From the NCBI GenBank assembly GCA_965214675.1, contig OZ243969.1:1116001-1180000 (forward strand): a stretch of 64,000 bases of DNA, read 5' to 3'. Source of the stretch: WTFY01 sp965214675 (lineage in GTDB: Bacteria > Pseudomonadota > Gammaproteobacteria > UBA4575). A program made the position numbers and the translations under genes. This document shows, piece by piece, positions 1-8,478 of this stretch. Numbering within the stretch: the stretch's first letter is position 1; every line of letters starts with the position of its first letter. The notes below the pieces were generated by a model that was not told the origin of the DNA, did no database searches, and saw only the letters and a list, made by a program, of their open reading frames with translations.

Positions 1-501
1 CACGAAATGCATGTTCAGACCGGGCAGAGCCTCGTCGCAGAACGCATCGCACACCAGCTTTTGTCCAAGATGTGACCCTCCCGCGCCGAGATGGACGACA
101 TCGGTAAGGCCCTGCTCGCGAACCTGCAAGGCAAGGGTCTCCATACATTCAAGAACCCGGTTTTGCGACTCGGCAAGACCGCTGGTTGCATCCTCCAGAT
201 CACGTAGCGCGACATGCTGTACCGGCAGATTTTCTGTCAGGTTGATACATTCCCCGGCAAACATCCTGTCCCGCCAGGCCTCGACCTCGCATTCCTCTGA
301 CAAGGCCAGGAGTTTGTCCAGTGTTTCCCCGCAAATGCGGTTTCTGGAGAAATCAAACAGGAAATGTTCCTGCTCGCGGGAGAACATCGAGAACCGCTTC
401 GGATCCTGCGCAAACCATTCACGCAAGCTGTGCTTCCTGATTTTCTGCGCATGCGCATGGAGTGCCCGGTAAGAAGGCAGCTGGGATAGTGGCCTACGCA
501 T
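1..501 (-). CDS. pgi: glucose-6-phosphate isomerase, N-terminal part (cut by window edge)
   Basis: Reading the minus strand from an ATG at 501 gives an open frame of about 167 codons to the window edge. It carries the Pgi N-terminal pattern: FSRNRICGETL near residue 48, then MFAGECINLTEN and HVALRD, and the phosphosugar-binding loop HLGAGGSHLG, ending in LNMHFV. The enzyme interconverts glucose-6-phosphate and fructose-6-phosphate in the cytoplasm. It lies 94 bases downstream of panC and is probably the distal gene of the pcnB-panC operon. The start is chosen because AGGA precedes this ATG and no other in-frame ATG lies nearby upstream. The C-terminal two thirds are outside the window. Confidence 0.9.
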   Translation of the reverse strand, partial: MRRPLSQLPSYRALHAHAQKIRKHSLREWFAQDPKRFSMFSREQEHFLFDFSRNRICGETLDKLLALSEECEVEAWRDRMFAGECINLTENLPVQHVALRDLEDATSGLAESQNRVLECMETLALQVREQGLTDVVHLGAGGSHLGQKLVCDAFCDEALPGLNMHFV

Positions 502-595
502 GATCCTGCGCGGACAAAAGCGCGAGCTGCCTCTGACAAGGCACCCATCGGCGGCTACGGAAGGAGGATTCAAATGGCAAGGAACGGGTGTCCAT

Positions 596-1447
596 TCAAG
601 CCATGCTCACCAATACATTGTCTATCAGTCGGGCCTTGCCGAGCCAGGCAGCCGCGAGAATGACGATCTGGCGTGTTTCATTGGAGGCGGGCCCGAGAGT
701 TGCAGCATCACGGATTGCCACGTAATCCGGTCGAAACCCTGCCTGCTGCAGACGTTCGACTGCCTGGGATTCCAGCACGGCAAAGGTATGCTGAGCCTTC
801 GTGGCCTGATGCTCCACGCGACGCAGCTCGGCATACAGTTGCGGTGCGATCGCACGCTCTCGCCGGTCCAGATAGGCATTGCGCGAACTGAATGCCAGGC
901 CATCTTTCTCGCGCTCGGTAGACACCTGCTCGATTTGTATGGCCATATCCAGGTCTTTCACCAGTTGCTTGATGATGACCAGCTGCTGGTAGTCCTTTTC
1001 GCCAAACACGGCCACATCAGGATCTGTCATGTAAAACAGCCGGGCTACCACTTCAACTACGCCGTCGAAAAATCCCGGCCGATATGCCCCGCACAATTGC
1101 TGGTTCAGCGGATTCTCCGGCAGGCTTTTCTTGACGCGATTCTGCTCGCAATAAACCTCTTCGTGGCGCGGCATGAACACCAGATCGGTCTGCTCGTGCT
1201 CCAGCGCCTTCAAATCTTCATCGGGGGTTCGCGGGTAGGCAGCCAGGTCTTCCTGGCGGTCAAATTGCAGGCTGTTGACAAAGATGGTGCACACGATTTT
1301 ACTTCCGCAGCTGTGTGCATGCCTGATCAGGGCGAGGTGCCCGGCATGCAGGTTGCCCATGGTGGGAACCAGCACGATGCACTCACCCTGTTTCCTCCAC
1401 AAGGCGATTTGCTGGCGCAAGGCAACCACTGTAGCCACGGTTTGCAT
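596..1447 (-). CDS. panC: pantothenate synthetase
   Basis: 283 residues, the normal family length. It condenses pantoate with beta-alanine using ATP, the last step of pantothenate (coenzyme A precursor) synthesis in the cytoplasm. The nucleotide-binding HIGH-type motif appears as MGNLHAGHL at about residues 30-38, followed by FVNSLQF, and FGEKDYQQL and SSRNAYL further on, all typical of PanC. It starts 17 bases after panB ends, so the two are almost certainly cotranscribed. No panD (beta-alanine source) is present in the window. Nothing looks truncated. Confidence 0.96.
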   Translation of the reverse strand: MQTVATVVALRQQIALWRKQGECIVLVPTMGNLHAGHLALIRHAHSCGSKIVCTIFVNSLQFDRQEDLAAYPRTPDEDLKALEHEQTDLVFMPRHEEVYCEQNRVKKSLPENPLNQQLCGAYRPGFFDGVVEVVARLFYMTDPDVAVFGEKDYQQLVIIKQLVKDLDMAIQIEQVSTEREKDGLAFSSRNAYLDRRERAIAPQLYAELRRVEHQATKAQHTFAVLESQAVERLQQAGFRPDYVAIRDAATLGPASNETRQIVILAAAWLGKARLIDNVLVSMA

Positions 1448-1464
1448 GGAACGGGTCTGGGCAG

Positions 1465-2268
1465 TCAGGACTTCAATGGAAAACTAGAACTTTTCACTGC
1501 ATCCACGTAGGCCACGATGGCTGAGCGAATATCGTGTGTATCGGCAAGAAAATTTTTTGCAAATTTGGGTGTCATGCCGTGCGTGATGCCAAGTACGTCT
1601 TGCAGTACCAGGATTTGTCCATCGCAATCGGATCCTGCCCCTATTCCAATTACCGGTATGGAGCTGTTGTCGGTGATGCGACGGGCCAGGGTATCGGGTA
1701 TGCATTCAAGCAATAGCATGTCCGCTCCTGCCGTTTGCAGGTGCTCTGCACTTCTCAACAAGTCCTCGGAACTTTTTTCATCGTTACCTTGCAGGCTGTA
1801 CCCGCCGAGCTTGTGGATGTACTGCGGACGCAACCCGAGGTGCGCACATACAGCCACTCCGCATTCACTCAGTTCCTTCACGATACTTACCTGACGGATC
1901 GAGGCCTCGAGCTTGACCATCTGCACACCGCCGAGCTGGATCAGGTCGGTGGCATTGTCCAGGGCCTGCTCGACGCTGGTGTAGGTCATGAAAGGCATAT
2001 CAGCAATAATAAAGGCATGGCGAATGGCCGAGCTGACACACTGGCTGTGATAGATCATGTCGTCCATGGTCACGGATACCGTACTCTCACGGCCCTGTAT
2101 CACCATCCCCAGGGAATCCCCCACCAGCACCACATCGACTCCTGCATCATCGAGCAAAGCGGCAAAACTGGCATCGTAGGCCGTCAGGCAAGCGATCTTC
2201 TCCGCCTGCGACTTCATCGCCTGCAATCGTTTCAGGGTAATATTTTTTGTGTGGTGATGAATGCTCAT
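1465..2268 (-). CDS. panB: 3-methyl-2-oxobutanoate hydroxymethyltransferase
   Basis: PanB transfers a hydroxymethyl group from methylene-tetrahydrofolate to ketoisovalerate to form ketopantoate. From the ATG at 2268 the protein has 267 residues and begins MSIHHHTKNITL, placing LTAYDASFA and LVGDSLGM at the family's usual positions. Later motifs include HLGLRPQ and the IGIGAG loop before DGQILV. A longer reading from a TTG at 2301 exists and would overlap the upstream kinase, but the shorter start fits the family better; neither has a strong ribosome-binding site. It forms a pair with panC and sits in a cofactor operon with folK, whose folate product feeds this reaction. Confidence 0.95.
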   Translation of the reverse strand: MSIHHHTKNITLKRLQAMKSQAEKIACLTAYDASFAALLDDAGVDVVLVGDSLGMVIQGRESTVSVTMDDMIYHSQCVSSAIRHAFIIADMPFMTYTSVEQALDNATDLIQLGGVQMVKLEASIRQVSIVKELSECGVAVCAHLGLRPQYIHKLGGYSLQGNDEKSSEDLLRSAEHLQTAGADMLLLECIPDTLARRITDNSSIPVIGIGAGSDCDGQILVLQDVLGITHGMTPKFAKNFLADTHDIRSAIVAYVDAVKSSSFPLKS

Positions 2269-2290
2269 CGTCGTAGTAAACGCTTGCAGA

Positions 2291-2941
2291 TCAGCTGGCA
2301 AACGGCAAGGGGTTGAAGTAACGCTTCCCCGCCGTGGTGCTCAGGATCTGTTCCAGCAACTGCTGGTAGTCCTCGTCACTGTTGATGAAATCAATTTCGC
2401 TGGCATTTACGATCAGGCAGGGTGCATCGATGTAGTTGTAGAAGAATTTAGCATACGCGTCATTCAACTGCTCCAGGTAGGCAGACCCGATCAAACGTTC
2501 ATATCCGCGCTTGCGTTTGCGTATACGCTGCAGCAGCACTTCCACCGGCGCCTGCAGGTACACCACCAGGTCCGGCTTGGGGGCATCGATCGTAAGATAG
2601 GAGTAGACCTGCTTGTACAGCTCATATTCACTGGCATTGAGTGTGATCTGTGCAAACAGCTGGTCCTTTTCTATCAGGAAATCGGCAACCCGCACCGGTG
2701 AAAATATATCCGCCTGCCTGAATTCCTGGATTTGCTTGGTCCGTCGCAGCAGAAAATACAGTTGTGTTGAGAGCGCCGCCTCTCTCCGGTTTTGGTAGAA
2801 CTGCTCCAGGAAGGGATTTTCATCGGCCCGCTCCAGCAACAGGTAGGAGCCAAACTCATCACCCAGTCGCTGTGCCAAGCTGGTCTTGCCTACACCGATA
2901 GAGCCTTCGATGACAATATATTTAAGATTGTGGTCCGACAT
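2291..2941 (-). CDS. deoxynucleoside kinase (deoxyadenosine/deoxyguanosine kinase family)
   Basis: 216 residues with an N-terminal P-loop EGSIGVGKTS at about 12-21, the ERADENPFL motif that follows in dNK-family proteins, and an arginine-rich LID segment (RIRKRKRGYE). It should phosphorylate deoxynucleosides with ATP in salvage. Its start overlaps the end of folK by 20 bases and panB follows closely, so it is translated within the same operon. This kinase commonly sits between folK and panB in gammaproteobacteria, and the exact nucleoside preference cannot be read from sequence alone. Confidence 0.88.
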   Translation of the reverse strand: MSDHNLKYIVIEGSIGVGKTSLAQRLGDEFGSYLLLERADENPFLEQFYQNRREAALSTQLYFLLRRTKQIQEFRQADIFSPVRVADFLIEKDQLFAQITLNASEYELYKQVYSYLTIDAPKPDLVVYLQAPVEVLLQRIRKRKRGYERLIGSAYLEQLNDAYAKFFYNYIDAPCLIVNASEIDFINSDEDYQQLLEQILSTTAGKRYFNPLPFAS

Positions 2942-3425
2942 CCGGGCTCGCTAGTCTGGTCAACTGGTACTGGGGAAGCTTTTCGATCAGTCCAAGCAAG
3001 CCGCCCTTTCCGGGAATGATGAGGTTCTCGTCTATCTCTTGTAAAGGAATTAATACAAATTCCCGTTCACTGATGCCCGGATGCGGTATCTGCAGCTCTT
3101 TCGTATGCATTTCCAGGTCCCCGTAAAGCAGGATGTCGAGATCAAGCGTTCTCGGACCCCAGCGTTCTCCTGTACGAACACGTTGATGTTGCCGTTCGAT
3201 TTCCTGCAGGATGGCTAATAATTCCATAGGGTAGAGTTCCGTGGAAATCTTGGCAACTGCATTGACATAATCGGGCTGCTCGGCAACTCCCATCGGATGG
3301 CTTCGATACAGGCTCGAACTTTGCTGCAACTGGATATCTGGCGAGGCGTACAAGGACTGCAAGGCAGACCGGATCTGGCCTTCCGGATCCTGCAGGTTAC
3401 TGCCCAGCCCGATATATGCCAGCAT
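2922..3425 (-). CDS. folK: 2-amino-4-hydroxy-6-hydroxymethyldihydropteridine pyrophosphokinase
   Basis: Folate-pathway enzyme that transfers pyrophosphate from ATP to hydroxymethyl-dihydropterin. From the ATG at 3425 it has 167 residues and begins MLAYIGLGSN, the classic HPPK opening. The signature RWGPRTLDLDILLYG is present near residues 84-98, followed by IPHPGISEREFVLIPL. The open frame extends 12 codons further up to 3461, but family alignment favours the later start. It overlaps the downstream kinase by 20 bases and lies 39 bases after pcnB. Confidence 0.95.
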   Translation of the reverse strand: MLAYIGLGSNLQDPEGQIRSALQSLYASPDIQLQQSSSLYRSHPMGVAEQPDYVNAVAKISTELYPMELLAILQEIERQHQRVRTGERWGPRTLDLDILLYGDLEMHTKELQIPHPGISEREFVLIPLQEIDENLIIPGKGGLLGLIEKLPQYQLTRLASPDVGPQS

Positions 3426-3464
3426 GATATCGGCCCCTCGATCTGCGCTATCGGCGAGCAACGC

Positions 3465-4754
3465 CTAATGGTAGGTCTTGCGGGAAGGCCGGTGCGGGGT
3501 TTTGCCCACCCGGGTGCGCGATGAGCGCGCCATCTTTTTTTGCGTGGCCTCATCGACGTCCTGGAATTCCGTCCACCACTCGCATAGCTTGTCTACCGGG
3601 TCACCTGCACCTGCCCGCAGGCACAGAAAGTCGTACGCGGCACGGAAACGTGGATGCCGGTACAGGCGATACGCCTGCTTGCCTCGCTTGCGGTAAAACC
3701 GGTCCTGGAGTTCCCAGACATTGCGGATCTGAAACCCCAGTCTTTTCGGAATTGCGGTATAACGCAATTGCGAAAGTATGGTGTCTTTCATTGCTGCATC
3801 TTGTGCAACCTTCGAGGATAAACCATCCAGTTCCAGCTGGCGTGTGAGTGCTCGCATCGGCCCCCACAGGAACACCGCATACAAAAACGAGGCGGTGACC
3901 GGTTTGCCAGCGCGGATCCGTTCATCCGTGTTTTCCAGGGCTCCATGGACCAGTGCCGAAAATGTCTCCTGAGACGCATCCCCGAGTGCCTGTTCTGTCA
4001 ACGGGAACAGGTGCTCGAACAAGCCGTAGTTGCGCAGGGCCTGGAAGGTCTGTACCGCATGCCCTCCATGAAACAGCTTGAGCATTTCATCGAACAGCCT
4101 GGCGGGCGGCACTTCGCCCAGCAGATAGCCCAAACGGCAAATGGTCGCTTGTGCCTGATCTTCGATCCCGAATCCCAGCTTCGTGGCCAAGCGCACGGCG
4201 CGCAGCATACGAACAGGATCTTCTCGAAAACGCAATTCAGGATCCCCGATGACGCGCAAGAGCTTGGCGTCCAGATCCTGCTGGCCGGACACCAGATCCA
4301 GCACCTGTCCAGCGTCGGGATCGTAATACAGGGCATTGATCGTGAAATCCCTGCGAAATGCATCCTCCTCGATCGTTCCGTACGTATTATCGGCAAGGAT
4401 ACGGCCCTGCTTGTTGACATGCGCACGACCGGCTGCCCGAAATGTCGCGACCTCCACATAGCCCTGCGAGAAATACACGTGCACGATTCGAAACCGCCGG
4501 CCGATCACGCGGCTGTTGTCAAACTGCCTGCGCACATCTTCCGGGTGGGCATCGGTTGCAATGTCAAAGTCCTTGGGAGAAAGCCCAAGCAGCAGGTCAC
4601 GTACGCCACCGCCAACAAGGTATGCCTGAAATCCCGAACGGTGCAGTCCGGTGATCACGCGCAGGGCATCGCGGTTGATATGGGCGACATCAATATCGAC
4701 CCGTACACCGGGCCTTGGACTCGCCAAGCGTCGGTCAGTCGCAGATGGTTTCAT
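3465..4754 (-). CDS. pcnB: poly(A) polymerase I
   Basis: Adds poly(A) tails to RNA 3' ends and thereby promotes decay. From the ATG at 4754 (MKPSATDRRL) it has 429 residues. The nucleotidyltransferase core shows GGGVRDLLLG and the catalytic DFDIAT, then RRFRIVHV and EVATFR, and the RDFTINAL segment; the C terminus is basic and rich in Arg/Lys, as in PcnB. These features, including the basic tail and neighbouring folK, favour PcnB over CCA-adding enzyme. The frame is open upstream to 4907, but that extension does not resemble the family. It is the first gene of the minus-strand cofactor operon. Confidence 0.92.
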   Translation of the reverse strand: MKPSATDRRLASPRPGVRVDIDVAHINRDALRVITGLHRSGFQAYLVGGGVRDLLLGLSPKDFDIATDAHPEDVRRQFDNSRVIGRRFRIVHVYFSQGYVEVATFRAAGRAHVNKQGRILADNTYGTIEEDAFRRDFTINALYYDPDAGQVLDLVSGQQDLDAKLLRVIGDPELRFREDPVRMLRAVRLATKLGFGIEDQAQATICRLGYLLGEVPPARLFDEMLKLFHGGHAVQTFQALRNYGLFEHLFPLTEQALGDASQETFSALVHGALENTDERIRAGKPVTASFLYAVFLWGPMRALTRQLELDGLSSKVAQDAAMKDTILSQLRYTAIPKRLGFQIRNVWELQDRFYRKRGKQAYRLYRHPRFRAAYDFLCLRAGAGDPVDKLCEWWTEFQDVDEATQKKMARSSRTRVGKTPHRPSRKTYH

Positions 4755-5244
4755 GAAACAAATTGATCTTCTGGAGCGTAGGCTGCGCCCAATATACCAC
4801 CGGTTCAGGCCCTGACACACTCTAAAACAAGCAAGAGCGGCCCTCACACCCCTGCGCCAAGCCATTGAACCCCGGACTTGATTAGCACGACAGTCCTGCA
4901 GATTCATGGCAAATGCGCCGATTCAGCATTGCCTTCCAAGGGCATACAGATCGTTTGGAAGAATCAGGAAACACAGCCAGGAACACCCCCATGATGGGCC
5001 CTGCCGCACACCAACTGCCCCTGGCAGGCTGACCACGAGCGGGGCCGTATAATCTTCTTTTCTGGTAAACATATTCTCTTAAGCTGTTATAATCTATGGG
5101 ATTAATTCCAACGCCCCGATTCATTGGGAAAATCGATCATTATATTGAGTAAAATGAATTAGCAACTTTCATTCAAGTACAATATAAATGCAGCATACGT
5201 TAGAAATAATAAAGACCTGATAAAAAGACGAAGGAGACAATTTC
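4755..5244. other. intergenic region between pcnB and katG
   Basis: About 490 bases separating divergently transcribed pcnB and katG. The half next to katG is AT-rich and should hold the katG promoter; I could not place a convincing -35/-10 pair or an OxyR site. A strong ribosome-binding site (AAGGAGA) lies about 8 bases before the katG ATG. An 80-codon minus-strand frame at 4882-5124 has no recognisable features and I do not call it a gene. Confidence 0.5.
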
Positions 5245-7440
5245 ATGACCGAAGTGAGTAAATGCCCTGTAAAGCTCGTGATAGAAAGCAATGCAGCTGA
5301 GGGTGGCACCACGAACAGTGATTGGTGGCCGAGCCAGTTAAATGTCAACATTTTGCACCAGCATTCTCCCCTATCGAAACCGGGAGAGGATGGCTTCAAC
5401 TATGCCGAGGCATTCAAGAGTCTCGACTACTCTGCCTTGAAGGAAGACCTTTATACATTGATGACCACCTCCCAGGATTGGTGGCCAGCTGATTTTGGGC
5501 ACTATGGACCGCTATTTATTCGTATGGCATGGCACGGGGCTGGAACCTATCGTATCGGCGATGGCCGCGGCGGTGCAGGCACCGGCAATCAGCGCTTTGC
5601 ACCGGTCAACAGCTGGCCTGACAACGGCAACCTCGACAAGGCACGCAGGCTGCTCTGGCCCATCAAACAGAAGTACGGAAACAAGATTTCCTGGGCCGAT
5701 CTCATGATCCTGGCCGGCAACTGTGCCCTGGAATCCATGGGCTTCAAGACCTTCGGATTCGGAGGCGGGCGTGAGGATGTGTGGCAGTCCGAGGACGATA
5801 TCTACTGGGGCACTGAAAATGAGTGGCTCGGTGACAAGCGCTACTCCGGGGAGCGTGATCTTGAAAACCCGCTTGCCGCGGTGCAAATGGGGCTGATCTA
5901 CGTGAATCCGGAAGGACCCAATGGCAACCCTGACCCGGTGGCCTCCGGGGTCGATGTGCGCGAGACCTTTGCGCGCATGGCGATGAATGACGAGGAAACC
6001 GTTGCCCTTACTGCCGGTGGGCACACCTTTGGCAAGTGTCATGGTGCAGGCGATGCTGGGCAGGTGGGTGCTGAACCCGAAGGCGCTGGTATTGAAGAAC
6101 AGGGATTTGGCTGGATCAGCAGTCACGAATCCGGCAAGGCAGGAGATGCGATTACCAGTGGCCTGGAAGGCGCATGGACGTCGAACCCGACCCAATGGGA
6201 CATGGGGTATTTTGAAAACCTGTTTGGTTATGACTGGGAAGTCACCAAAAGTCCTGCAGGTGCGTTCCAGTGGGTTCCCAAGGATGGCGCTGCCTCGGAT
6301 ACCGTGCCGGATGCACACGATGACTCGAAACGTCATGCCCCGATCATGACCACGGCAGACATGGCCATGAGGATGGATTCTGCGTACGAGCCGATTGCAC
6401 GACGTTTCCACAAGAACCCGGATGAGTTTGCAGATGCATTTGCGCGCGCGTGGTTCAAGTTGACCCACCGCGATATGGGTCCCCGTGCACGTTATCTTGG
6501 CCCGGAGGTTCCAGAGGAAGAGCTTATTTGGCAAGACCCTCTCCCTGCGGTGACCCACGACCTGATCGACGCACAGGACATCGCTGATCTCAAGAGCAAG
6601 ATTCTGGCGTCAGGTCTGTCCATCTCGCAACTGATTTCCACTGCCTGGGCATCCGCATCAACCTACCGCGGTTCGGACATGCGCGGCGGTGCAAATGGAG
6701 CGCGAATCCGGCTTGCCCCACAAAAAGACTGGGAAGTTAACCAGCCGGATCAGCTGGCGGACGTACTGCAGACCCTGGAGGGGATCCAGCAGGAGTTCAA
6801 CAAGGCTGCATCGAACGGCAAAGCGGTCTCGCTTGCGGATGTCATTGTTCTTGCGGGCACTGCAGCCGTTGAGCAAGCTGCGAAAGATGCCGGGCACAGT
6901 GTTGACGTACCGTTCACCCCGGGACGTGCAGATGCACTCCAGGAGCAAACGGATGTTGAGTCTTTTGCCGTGCTTGAGCCAACGGCCGACGGTTTCCGAA
7001 ATTATCTCAAAGCGAAACATACGGTAACGGCAGAACAACTGTTGATTGACCAGGCACAACTGCTGACACTTACTGCGCCCGAGCTGGCAGTTCTCGTGGG
7101 AGGCATGCGTGTCCTGGATACCAACTTTGGACAGACTCAGCACGGGGTATTTACAAGTAGTCCTCAGACACTGAGTAATGACTTCTTTGTGAATCTTCTT
7201 GATATGAGTACTGCCTGGTCACCCACCTCGGATGAATGTGATTTGTTCGAAGGACGTGACCGCACAACGGGTGAGTTCAGATGGACCGGCACACGTGTCG
7301 ATCTTATCTTCGGTTCGGACTCACAGCTTCGTGCAATCGCCGAATTCTACGGATGCGGGGATTCCAGGCAGCAGTTTGTGCAAGACTTTGTGAAAGCATG
7401 GGTCAAGGTGATGAATCTTGACCGTTTCGACCTGGCCTAG
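5245..7440 (+). CDS. katG: catalase-peroxidase
   Basis: 731 residues, full length for KatG, a cytoplasmic haem enzyme that removes hydrogen peroxide. The distal haem pocket is intact: R93, W96 and H97 in IRMAWHGAGTYR. The proximal haem ligand is H260 in GGHTFGK. The residues of the Trp-Tyr-Met covalent adduct required for catalase activity are present as W96, Y219 (IYVNPEG) and M245 (FARMAMND). The C-terminal domain ends with the family tail KVMNLDRFDLA. The start has an AAGGAGA Shine-Dalgarno. It is monocistronic by spacing, with a possible hairpin shortly after the stop. Confidence 0.98.
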   Translation: MTEVSKCPVKLVIESNAAEGGTTNSDWWPSQLNVNILHQHSPLSKPGEDGFNYAEAFKSLDYSALKEDLYTLMTTSQDWWPADFGHYGPLFIRMAWHGAGTYRIGDGRGGAGTGNQRFAPVNSWPDNGNLDKARRLLWPIKQKYGNKISWADLMILAGNCALESMGFKTFGFGGGREDVWQSEDDIYWGTENEWLGDKRYSGERDLENPLAAVQMGLIYVNPEGPNGNPDPVASGVDVRETFARMAMNDEETVALTAGGHTFGKCHGAGDAGQVGAEPEGAGIEEQGFGWISSHESGKAGDAITSGLEGAWTSNPTQWDMGYFENLFGYDWEVTKSPAGAFQWVPKDGAASDTVPDAHDDSKRHAPIMTTADMAMRMDSAYEPIARRFHKNPDEFADAFARAWFKLTHRDMGPRARYLGPEVPEEELIWQDPLPAVTHDLIDAQDIADLKSKILASGLSISQLISTAWASASTYRGSDMRGGANGARIRLAPQKDWEVNQPDQLADVLQTLEGIQQEFNKAASNGKAVSLADVIVLAGTAAVEQAAKDAGHSVDVPFTPGRADALQEQTDVESFAVLEPTADGFRNYLKAKHTVTAEQLLIDQAQLLTLTAPELAVLVGGMRVLDTNFGQTQHGVFTSSPQTLSNDFFVNLLDMSTAWSPTSDECDLFEGRDRTTGEFRWTGTRVDLIFGSDSQLRAIAEFYGCGDSRQQFVQDFVKAWVKVMNLDRFDLA

Positions 7441-7748
7441 CCCCGGGAACAAGAGAGGCGTTTCGTACAAACGGGACGCCTCCCTTCACTTACCTCCTCG
7501 TACACGACATCCCCTGCCATCCAGAACAAGCCTCGAGGCTTCCTCGACCAACCATCACCCGTCTCACCAAGACCGATATTCGCCGCAGGTTTCTGCAGGG
7601 GTTGTTTGTGCATGTACGTGATGCTTCGTTGCCTGAAAAGGCTGCTGCCAACGGCCACCCGACAAGGCGGAGGCCCGACGCCATCCGGTTTCTATTTTAT
7701 CTTCAGGAAGTATAATGGCCCATTTTCTGAACTTCATGCCGGGGCATT
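7441..7748. other. intergenic region after katG with a hairpin
   Basis: About 308 bases. An inverted repeat GAGGCGT/ACGCCTC at 7455-7461 and 7476-7482 lies 15 bases after the katG stop with a 14-base loop; it may act as a transcription end but lacks a T tract. The rest holds no supported gene and presumably the promoter of the following GST-like gene. Confidence 0.4.
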
Positions 7749-8405
7749 ATGGATCTGGAACTTGTCAGCTTTAATGTGTGTCCATTTGTACAGCGCAGTG
7801 TGATTACCCTGAATCACAAAAATTGCGAGTACAGAATCACCTTCATCGATTTGAGCAATCCGCCGGACTGGTTCTTGCAGATATCACCGCTTGGCAAAGT
7901 GCCGGTACTAAAAGTGGACAGCCGCGAAGTGCTGTTCGAGTCTGCCGTAATCAATGAATTTGTTGACGATGTAACCCCGGGTACACTCAAGCCTTCGGAC
8001 GCACTGGTGCTGGCCAAAAATCGGGCATGGATCGAATTTGGTAGCACGTGCTTGTCCGACCTGTACATGCTGGCGGATGCCCAAACCGAAGCGGGGATGC
8101 AGCAACAGATTACAGTGTGTAGGCAACGGCTGCAGTATGTGGAAAACATCCTGACGGACTCGACATTTTTCAATGGTGACAGCTTCGCCCTGGTCGATGC
8201 AGCCTATGCACCCCTGTTGATCCGCCTGGACTTCATACACGAAAAGATCGGCTTCCTGGACTGGAGCCGATTACCAAAACTGAACCAATGGAAAGATAAC
8301 CTGCTGGCTTTGGAATCCGTACAACATTCGATCATCGAAGATTTTGAAGGGCACTATGCGAACAAAATCAGGGCGCAAAACGGATACCTGGGAAGCCTCC
8401 TGTAA
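7749..8405 (+). CDS. glutathione S-transferase family protein (SspA/omega-like)
   Basis: 218 residues with an N-terminal thioredoxin fold beginning MDLELVSFNVCPFVQR, where Cys11 occupies the catalytic position used by omega and SspA-like GSTs. The cis-proline motif PLGKVPVL lies at about 47-54 and the ES motif in FESAVINEF follows; the C-terminal helical domain contains the FALVDAAYAPLL signature. A role in glutathione-dependent reduction or a stringent-starvation-like function is possible, and sequence alone does not decide. It stands alone between katG and the convergent htpG. It differs from the three GST-like proteins at 54-57 kb, which lack CPFVQR. Confidence 0.8.
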   Translation: MDLELVSFNVCPFVQRSVITLNHKNCEYRITFIDLSNPPDWFLQISPLGKVPVLKVDSREVLFESAVINEFVDDVTPGTLKPSDALVLAKNRAWIEFGSTCLSDLYMLADAQTEAGMQQQITVCRQRLQYVENILTDSTFFNGDSFALVDAAYAPLLIRLDFIHEKIGFLDWSRLPKLNQWKDNLLALESVQHSIIEDFEGHYANKIRAQNGYLGSLL

Positions 8406-8478
8406 CACCACCTGTGGTTCACCATCCTCCCGGGCCGCCCCGCCTGGCAACCAAATCCCGGGGAATTGACTGCTACCG

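Noticed and set aside
500..1510. 336-codon plus-strand frame opposite panC
   Set aside because: Antisense shadow of a clear panC; no family features and no ribosome-binding site.
4882..5124. 80-codon minus-strand frame between pcnB and katG
   Set aside because: No recognised motif, no good RBS, lies in a likely promoter region.
5512..6558. 348-codon minus-strand frame inside katG
   Set aside because: Shadow of katG, whose every catalytic residue is intact.
7455..7482. Hairpin after katG as a Rho-independent terminator
   Set aside because: Loop is long and no T tract follows; kept only as a note in the intergenic entry.
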